Of a stretch of 64,000 nucleotides of DNA, positions 57,390 to 64,000 are shown piece after piece. Made by a program: the position numbers and the translations under genes. The notes below the pieces were generated by a model, which ran no database searches, was not told the DNA's origin, and saw nothing but the letters and a program-made list of their open reading frames with translations. Where the stretch lies: assembly GCA_014898425.1 (NCBI GenBank), contig RCSZ01000002.1:2108001-2172000 (forward strand), read 5' to 3'. How positions within the stretch are numbered: the first letter of the stretch is position 1; the number at the start of each line of letters is the position of its first letter. This stretch comes from Botryotinia globosa. Lineage: Eukaryota; Ascomycota; Leotiomycetes; Helotiales; Sclerotiniaceae.

Positions 57390-58133
57390 ATGTCACAACA
57401 CAGAGGCATTGCTCAAACCCCGGTGCATGAGGATCTGTCAGTTTCGGACAGAGACACCCTCGTCATAACCATCGACTACAAAAGACCAGCTAGAGAGCAA
57501 ACTGAAAGAACTGGCTCCAATTCTCTGCTTGAACACCTCCCAGTATTCTCGGGGTGTGTGAGAAAAATACAGATCAAGATAGTTTGTCGGACTGCTTATT
57601 ACCCAGGAGTCCATGGGCGTACAAATCGCCCAAACAAAATAGACTATGGAGAGGACACTGACCACGCAACCCAGCTTTTGACGAAGATGAGACGTATCTA
57701 CGACGAATTCAATATTGAAGAGCTAGACGTTGAGTTTCACTTGCCTTGGTATAATCATCGTCAACTTCATGCTGCGATTCCACTCATTGACCTAGAATTC
57801 TCTGAATGGACGCTACATTACATCTCGGGAGTGATTACCAATGGTCAATCTATACAGGTAAAGCAAAATGACAATACTATCTTCTTACATGACTGGTTGG
57901 ACTTTGACGAGAACCAAACTTTGGCTATAATGCTCAACAGTCATCCGAGTCCTGGCACCATCGAAAGAGAGAGAAGATTCATCAAATTGCTCCCGATGTA
58001 TGTGGAACATGCAAAGCACATCATCATGCACATTCTACCAAAATCCGGTGAGCGAGCATTGAGAGAGGTTGAGATGAAGGTCGAAGGAGAGAAGTGGAAT
58101 TTGAATTTGTGTTTTGCGAAAAGGTGGGTTTAA
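57390..58133 (+). CDS. Array paralog 7: one-and-a-half-module member, 247 aa
   Basis: Single exon from ATG 57390. Module 1: TLVITIDYKR, HLPVFSGCVRKIQIKIVC, a loop of ~30 residues, LLTKMRRIYDEFNIEELDVE, then QLHAAIPLIDLEFSEWTLH, which is nearly the same phrase as in copy 5. The linker HDWLDFDENQTLAIML corresponds to copy 5's HPWLNLRHGSLLVIKI. Module 2 keeps FIKLLPMYVEHAKHIIMHIL, but the helix and QI.A parts are missing and it stops after LREVEMKVEGEKWNLNLCF. So it looks like copy 5 with an internal deletion in module 2. There is no strongly basic head. The 3' end has a clean stop and no frameshift is visible, so the shortened protein may still be made. Confidence 0.72.
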   Translation: MSQHRGIAQTPVHEDLSVSDRDTLVITIDYKRPAREQTERTGSNSLLEHLPVFSGCVRKIQIKIVCRTAYYPGVHGRTNRPNKIDYGEDTDHATQLLTKMRRIYDEFNIEELDVEFHLPWYNHRQLHAAIPLIDLEFSEWTLHYISGVITNGQSIQVKQNDNTIFLHDWLDFDENQTLAIMLNSHPSPGTIERERRFIKLLPMYVEHAKHIIMHILPKSGERALREVEMKVEGEKWNLNLCFAKRWV

Positions 58134-58662
58134 CGAATATTTTAAACACACGCCATTAAAAACTCGCTTGAGTCAGAAAATCACTAAATTCACACCACAT
58201 AGATGATTAAAGAAACCTCAAACTTCACATGTCAATTGTAGAGAGAGAAACATCATAGAACATGGCAAGTGAAACAACAGCAATTGCCGTTCCAGTAATA
58301 AAGCTTCTTCTCATCCAACACATGTGAAAGATTGCTTGCTTACCTTTTTACTAATCAGTGCGTGACCTCCAGTTAACCTTACAATGTATGTCAGAAAATC
58401 TTAAGTTCTGGTTTCGGCTGAGAGTTCTGAGACTTCCGAGACCAACCTTGCCTTGCGAAAGCATGTGAGTGCGAAATCGCCGTTAACGTCCATGATTGGT
58501 TGAATTCCTACCGAGGCATCCTCCATATTACTATCCATCCATCTCCAACTCCCAACGTGCATTCTGGCTTTCTCCTTCCCATATAACATCTGTTTTGATT
58601 CCCATATTCCCCATTGCATATAACAGAATTTTGATCACCTATTACATTGATATATTGCCAAA
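58134..58662. other. Intergenic region and thiolase promoter
   Basis: No gene. The pyrimidine-rich segment at about 58520-58610 is the likely thiolase leader. Confidence 0.4.
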
Positions 58663-60117
58663 ATGTCAGCTGGTAAGTGGCTATCGCAAGTGAAGGACTG
58701 CAAACAATGCTCACAGTGTACATAGCACAAAAACGTCTTGGGCAAGTTTCCGGCCATTTGGCTGGATCACAAAGCACTATTGCACCCACAGAGGGTGATA
58801 GTGGCCGCGCGAAGCTCTTGGAGAAGCATCCAGATGATGTACGAACAACTATTCATTCCAAACGTACCTCTCGGCCAATTGCTAACATTCTCTATTCTAG
58901 ATCGTCGTAACAGCTTGTCTACGAACCGCATTTACGAAGGGTGGCAAAGGAGGCTTCAAAGATACAGCAGCCGCAGATTTACTCGTGGGCGCATTTAAAT
59001 CTCTCATTGAGCGTTCGAAAATCGACCCAGGGCTAGTTGAAGACATCGCTGTTGGATCGGTGCTTCCTCCTGGAGGTGGAGCTACTGAATTCCGAGCCGC
59101 CGCTTTGGCTGCAGGATTTCCTGTATCTGCAGCAGTCAAGAGTTTGAATAGACAATGTTCATCTGGCTTACAAGCATGCGTGGATATCGCGAATGCTATC
59201 AAGTCCGGCATGATTGATATCGGTGTTGGTGCAGGTGTCGAGAGCATGAGTTTACAATATGGGTAAGGGTCTCTTCTATTTTTCTGGGCATATTTAAAAA
59301 CTAACTTTGAATTCGCAGACCTGGTGCAGTAACAGAATTCTCCGAACTCCTCGAGTCCCACCCAGAATCTGCGAACTGCAAAGTGCCCATGGGCGTTCTT
59401 TCCGAGAACATGGCCAAAGACAAGGGAATTCCACGTTCCCTGCAAGACGCATTTGCGGCTTCATCATACCAAAAGGCACTCAAGGCTCAACAGGAGGGTC
59501 TCTTTGATGAGGAAATCGCTCCGCTGACTGTCAAATGGGAAGACCCAAAAACTGGCGAAACAAAGGACATCACTGTTGCCAAGGATGATGGTGTTCGACC
59601 AGGTATCACCGCTGAGAGCTTGGGCAAAATTAAGCCTGCTTTTGCAAAGGATGGTAGTATTCATGCCGGAAATGCTTCTCAAATTTCGGATGGAGCTGCC
59701 GCGGTTCTTTTGATGAAGCGTTCCACAGCCGAGAAACTCGGTCAAACTATCCTTGGTAAATACGTTGCCGCATCTATTGCAGGTGTAGCTCCATTACTTA
59801 TGGGTATTGGTCCTTGGGCTGCCATTCCAAAAGTCTTCGAGAAGACCGGCATCAACAAGGATGATGTAGATATTTTCGAGATCAATGAAGCATTCGCAAG
59901 TCAATGTCTTTGGTGCGCAAATGAGTTGGGGCTTGACCAGAAGAAGATCAATCCAAAGGGTGGTGCAATTGCTTTTGGACATCCCCTCGGATGTACCGGA
60001 GCTAGACAGGTCAGCACATTATTATATGAGTTGAGAAGGACGAATCAAAAAGTGGGCGTAACTAGTATGTGTGTGGGTACTGGTATGGGTATGGCTGCTG
60101 TTTGGGTCGCAGAGTAA
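58663..60117 (+). CDS. POT1: Peroxisomal 3-ketoacyl-CoA thiolase, 430 aa
   Basis: Last step of fatty-acid beta-oxidation: cleaves 3-ketoacyl-CoA with CoA to acetyl-CoA and a shortened acyl-CoA. Exons: 58663-58672 (10 nt), 58717-58838, 58901-59262 and 59319-60117; the total is 431 codons. A type-2 peroxisomal targeting signal is visible at residues 10-18 (RLGQVSGHL, fitting R-L-x5-H-L), so it is imported by the Pex7 route. Catalytic residues: C130 in NRQCSSGL, H386 in GHPLGCTGARQ and C416 in MCVGTGMGMA. NEAFASQ is present. Branch sites GCTAAC and CTAAC precede the last two acceptors. An alternative start at ATG 58707, inside my first intron, is in frame with exon 2 and would give MLTVYIAQKRL and avoid the 10-nt exon. 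Both starts keep the targeting signal. Confidence 0.93.
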
Positions 60118-61177
60118 AGATTTGAGCGGTGCATTGAAGATATTAGGATTCAGGGCAAGTAACAGTCTTGCGGAAAGATTACGGCGCATGGTTGTACGAA
60201 TATAGCAGTGTGGCATTGGGAATTTAATGCATAGAATGAAATTCATACAAAATTGAAATTCAATCCAGACTGGTTAGAAATCACTTATCGGCAATCAGTC
60301 CAGAGATTTGTTTTGCTGACTATCCCACAATCTTTGACATTGAGCCATTTGAGAATACGCCCAGTTGGCTATCACTATTGATCTCAGGAACTCCTTGCCT
60401 ATTTGCTACTGTCTGACATTTTGCTTGATTTTTTGAACTGGAATGGCTCACTAGTATCCGCAAAAGTAGGTAAAGATTTTTTAGCTGGGTTGAGAGAAGA
60501 GATCTAGATTTGATAGATCGCTTAACATCGCAATAGATTTCTGTCATTGGGTTGTATCAAGCGAATATTTGGGCTTACTGTTTTGGCCGCTGCGTCATTC
60601 TGGTGTGAGCTTGCATCAGGCACTGGAGTCTTTCATCTTTTATAAGGAGTCAGAGGTACCAATTACTTCACCTAGTGAATAATTTCCATTTCTACGTATT
60701 TCGGCAGCCACAAATTTCAGTTCATGTGTAGTCTCTATAACTTCAAACCCTGTTCTCAGGAAGCAAATTCAAAGCGCTTCGTTCACAATGGATCTGAACT
60801 CATTTATCACACTTCAAATCGATGTACTCATCTCGAGTTGTAATATTTCACTGCGACTGATCTTCTTGGTTAGCGAGATACGGTAAATGAGATACTAACT
60901 AACACTTATTCACGCGAATCCCTCGTGTACGGTTACTATGGAACGATATTTTTGAGGCAAGTCTACGGTTTTTGATCTGTGTCTGTGGTATGTTGGTTGG
61001 ATATAAGGAGTTCTCTGTTGAAGTACGCTCCATCTATTTAACATCTCATTTCATGTAGATTCTCATCTGCATACACATCTCAACAATCGTAATCCGAGTT
61101 AATTTTCAGAGTACTCACTAGAGAACACCAGAGAAACCAAAACACAGGAGAACTTGCTGTCCCAACCAACGCCAATT
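60118..61177. other. Intergenic region
   Basis: About 1.1 kb, AT-rich, with no supportable gene. It ends in the leader of the RING-finger gene. Confidence 0.45.
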
Positions 61178-62113
61178 ATGAAAAACGTAATATCAACTAC
61201 TGGCATTGATATTGGCTATCTAAAATGCATCTTCGAGACATGGACAAACAGTCAACCGAAAATGGAATCTCGAAACAAAAAGATTGAGAGAAATCCACTT
61301 GCAGCTTTCATCGCTGCATTTATCTTCTCGCTCATCATAATCATAACACTCATCTACCAACTACACAACTATCTACTTAACCCCCAACCCCTCCAACCAA
61401 CAATCACTCACCCCACCACCCAAGACTCCACCCTCAACAAGCTCATAAACCCAATCCCTCTCGCTCCCCACCAGCATCTTGAGCCCCCTCAAGCAAACCA
61501 GCAAGAAGTTACAAACTACTTCAATCCCCGTTTCCAAGGCATCCCAAATCTACCGCATCTGAGAAGACAAGTTCGGGAGAACATGGATGCGATTTTCGCG
61601 GGTGCAATGGTGCCCTGGCCGGAAATTATGCAGAAGGGTTTTGGATATACGACGATGGCGGAGATTGATCGGGAGATGGGGTTGCAGAGACAAAGGGGAG
61701 GTGCGGTGCAAGATGGGAATGCGAATGGAGCGTCTGCTCGTGATGGAGGTGATACTCCGGAGTGGATGTTAGCGCTCTTTGAACATGGACATGGAGATGG
61801 AAATGGAAATGGAAATGCAGATGCATCTACACCCAGAAAGGAAGAAGAGGAGAAACCAACTTGTCCAATCTGTATGGATGAACTCCCTACTAAAGCCGCG
61901 ATTGCGAAACCATGTAGACATCGATTTTGCACCACGTGTTTGGAGGATTGGATGGAGCATTTGAGGGGGATGGAGAGGGGAAAGGGAAAGGGGAAGGGGA
62001 AGGGGGAGGGACAGAAAATTAGATGTCCGGTTTGTGGAGTGAGGATTAGGAGGGTGGGGAGAGGGGGTGGGTTGATGGATAGGGTTGATCGGGCTTTGAG
62101 GAGGGTGGGTTGA
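61178..62113 (+). CDS. Membrane-anchored RING-finger protein (probable E3 ubiquitin ligase), 311 aa
   Basis: Start taken at ATG 61178; ATG 61262 (MESRNKK) is an alternative just before the membrane segment. A single hydrophobic helix (PLAAFIAAFIFSLIIIITLI) at about residues 38-57 anchors it. A Pro/Gln-rich linker follows, then a region with FQGIPNLPHLRRQVRENMDAIF and a Gly/Asn/His repeat tract. The RING begins at CPIC (about residue 229) and continues with CRHRFCTTCLEDW; the last CPVC is near residue 284. This gives a C3HC4 pattern, with a 20-odd-residue Lys/Gly repeat inserted between the sixth and seventh ligands. The final ~25 residues are Arg/Gly-rich. RING proteins of this form recruit ubiquitin-conjugating enzymes at membranes; the substrate is unknown. 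A further 5' exon cannot be excluded. Confidence 0.8.
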   Translation: MKNVISTTGIDIGYLKCIFETWTNSQPKMESRNKKIERNPLAAFIAAFIFSLIIIITLIYQLHNYLLNPQPLQPTITHPTTQDSTLNKLINPIPLAPHQHLEPPQANQQEVTNYFNPRFQGIPNLPHLRRQVRENMDAIFAGAMVPWPEIMQKGFGYTTMAEIDREMGLQRQRGGAVQDGNANGASARDGGDTPEWMLALFEHGHGDGNGNGNADASTPRKEEEEKPTCPICMDELPTKAAIAKPCRHRFCTTCLEDWMEHLRGMERGKGKGKGKGEGQKIRCPVCGVRIRRVGRGGGLMDRVDRALRRVG

Positions 62114-63552
62114 GGGGGGCTGAGAGATAGGATGGGGATTGACTTTCATGGAAAATTGGTGATAGACTCAAGACCTGTGTATCATGTTATATTGCAATGC
62201 ATACACATTCACAAGTAACTAAATTGAATAATTCTGATAGCAATTCCGCAACTATCACATTTATAGTACCCATTTTTCCATATTATTCCATACTCTACCT
62301 ATAGTACCTATAGAGCTAATAATCATTCCTCCTCACAGCGAATCATCGAGATACTTTACTCCGGGCGTAAGAATCGGTATACCCATTTTAGAATTATGTA
62401 TGTATGTGTGAGTAGGTAGTGACATCATGCGTCATCGATTTGGACATTGTGAATTTTGGCGAGAGATTGTACGCTATGAGCATGGCATGGAAATATGTTT
62501 ATTCATGATATGAGATGGGATGGGATGAGATTAGATTCCATGAATTTTATCTTATTTTATTCTATCATGTTGTGTTTCATTTCATTCTATTCCGGAATAA
62601 TGAATGACACTTGAAAGTATTCCAATTTTGGATTGAATATCCCTATAGTGGTTATCACAGGTAGCTAACTACTAATCAACTTCTTTATAAGTAACTCATA
62701 AATAGGAGAGTACGAATCATTAGTCAAGTAGTTATACACTCCAGCCTCTAGTTTTAGCTTTTCGATCATATCTATCTAGCCGTGTAGATACCCATTGGAT
62801 AGATAGATAGATAAATAGATACTCCAAACACATTGCGCTTTCGAGCATTTGTCTATAGACGACTCTATAAGATTTCTATATTTATATATATTTACCGGGG
62901 TGCATAGCACAATATTGAATAATTACCTACCACAATACAAATCTCACAATCGCTCGCTGAAAATTGAAAATCCACAAAAGAGAAAGGGGTATAATGAATC
63001 AGATACTATGAAGCAATAAAATATACTAACATTATCTCAATTGATACATATAAAGTACTTTCGTCCACCTTCCTAGGTCTCATGATTATAAACATTCTTG
63101 ATCATGATTGATTGCTTAATATAAATATAGAAAGCTAGGTAGGTAGTACCTACTGTTAATAAGAATCATGGAAGTGCTAGCACCTCGCTTGCTAATACAG
63201 TGGCCTCATTGATCATATGATCGATATCCCGACGGAAGAGTTCTGATAGAATGAATCTTTGCAGAAAGAACACTGACTGACTGGTGAATCATTCATTAAT
63301 TGATATTCAAGAATTTTTATTCTTACAGTGATCTCTATATCTTTGAGGCCAATACAAAGTAAAAAGAAAATACGTGGGGAAAATCGAGTTTTTATACTGC
63401 TTGGTCTTATTTGTACGTATTTCATAGACAGATCAGAGAGAGGGCAATTCAAGGGTTTGTATTTATTGTTCCTGCAACGGCGATTATTCAAACGATTTCA
63501 GAAATCAATATCAAGATTATTGATCTTCACAAAAGAGAACTATCAACTCGAA
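62114..63552. other. AT-rich intergenic region
   Basis: No gene. It holds GGGATGGGATGAGAT-like runs near 62515, GATA-type runs near 62800 and otherwise unique AT-rich DNA. The last ~60 bp are the leader of the partial gene at the edge. Confidence 0.45.
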
Positions 63553-64000
63553 ATGGATAACCAACAAGAACAAAACGATAGCACTCCACCGGACACTCCT
63601 CCCGAGAACCAGATCATCCGTCAACGCCGTGAGAATCGTCTAGCAGCCGCACGAGGAGATGCTCTTCCCTTCCCAAGTATACCATACCCCCTCGGAGAAG
63701 AAGAAGAAGAAGAAGATAACGAAAACCCCCACAACATCGCACCTCAACCAGCAAATCTCCTCCCCATCCCCCTCTTGATCGGACCCATCGCCAGCCGAAA
63801 TCTCCGTATTTTCCCCCACGCCTTCAATCTCCTCATGCACTACGATCAGGCACCGGATCTTCCCGTTCCCGCACTACACTTCCGGAATCGCATCGTATCT
63901 CTCCTCAACGGCGTTGAAGTTCCCTGGCCCATGCACGACGAGCTCCCTCCGGATCTCCTCCCTCGTTTCTTCCCGGATTTGGAACTTTCCGCAGTACGAG
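63553..64000 (+). CDS. Hypothetical protein, 5' part, cut by the window end
   Basis: Open from ATG 63553 (context CGAAATGG) to the last base, about 149 codons with no stop. The N-terminus is Gln/Pro/Asp-rich, with a REN..LAAARGD basic stretch. A (GAA)6 run at about 63697-63716 encodes six glutamates. The rest has protein-like, Leu/Pro-rich character (LLPIPLLIGPIASRNLRIF, PDLPVPALHFRNRIVSLL). Codon use is strongly C-ending, as in the GH5 gene. I do not recognise the family. The minus-strand frame under it is a shadow. Confidence 0.6.
   Translation, partial: MDNQQEQNDSTPPDTPPENQIIRQRRENRLAAARGDALPFPSIPYPLGEEEEEEDNENPHNIAPQPANLLPIPLLIGPIASRNLRIFPHAFNLLMHYDQAPDLPVPALHFRNRIVSLLNGVEVPWPMHDELPPDLLPRFFPDLELSAVR

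Noticed and set aside
1..64000. tRNA genes
   Set aside because: I looked for GGTTCGAATCC-like B boxes with a matching A box and acceptor stem and found none convincing; a tRNAscan-SE run would settle this.

Overview
The window is nuclear DNA of a filamentous ascomycete. Genes are split by short introns (about 44-170 nt) with GTAAGT-like donors and GCTAAC/TACTAAC branch sites, and intergenic DNA is AT-rich and full of microsatellites. The protein set (ysh1, TFIID subunit 4, NRAMP, GH5, PTS2 thiolase, class I terpene cyclase, remnants of an NLR-like STAND protein) and the protein wording suggest a Leotiomycete, probably Sclerotiniaceae (Botrytis/Sclerotinia-like). That placement is inference. 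I saw no tRNA, rRNA, CRISPR array or intact transposon.

Layout. 1-9.3 kb: mostly non-coding, one acidic hypothetical gene (1767-2408), degenerate repeats and microsatellites. 9.3-21.9 kb: conserved housekeeping block with glycerol kinase (9328-11137), ysh1/CPSF73 on the minus strand (12313-15383), TFIID subunit 4 divergent from it (15918-17889), and an NRAMP metal transporter (19802-21871). 21.9-36.5 kb: an accessory 'graveyard' with a STAND/NLR remnant that has lost its NTPase, one apparently intact terpene cyclase (26603-27737), a small Cys-rich hypothetical, a truncated GH55 glucanase, a frameshifted methyltransferase and a broken multi-pass membrane protein. 37.6-38.7 kb: a secreted/anchored Ser/Thr-rich two-TM protein. 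41.9-46.1 kb: a BTB-like protein and a GH5 glycoside hydrolase. 48.1-58.2 kb: seven paralogous genes of a family I do not recognise, on both strands, interrupted by a tannase/feruloyl-esterase pseudogene. 58.6-64 kb: peroxisomal 3-ketoacyl-CoA thiolase, a membrane RING-finger protein and the 5' part of a gene running off the window.

The housekeeping genes are independent of each other. ysh1 and TFIID subunit 4 share a 534-bp divergent promoter. Glycerol kinase and thiolase both belong to lipid/glycerol catabolism but are 50 kb apart. The strongest candidate for something undescribed is the 48-58 kb paralog array. Its members share one module (an LTI-type strand, an RxIxFxI-type strand, an amphipathic helix, a QI..A..L..W strand and a V..DS..L tail motif). 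One member carries the module twice and another one and a half times. Plus- and minus-strand copies form two subfamilies, with basic heads on two plus-strand copies and acidic tails on two minus-strand copies.

All splice models were made by eye from splice consensus, reading-frame continuity and family motifs. Every model reported as intact closes to a whole number of codons.
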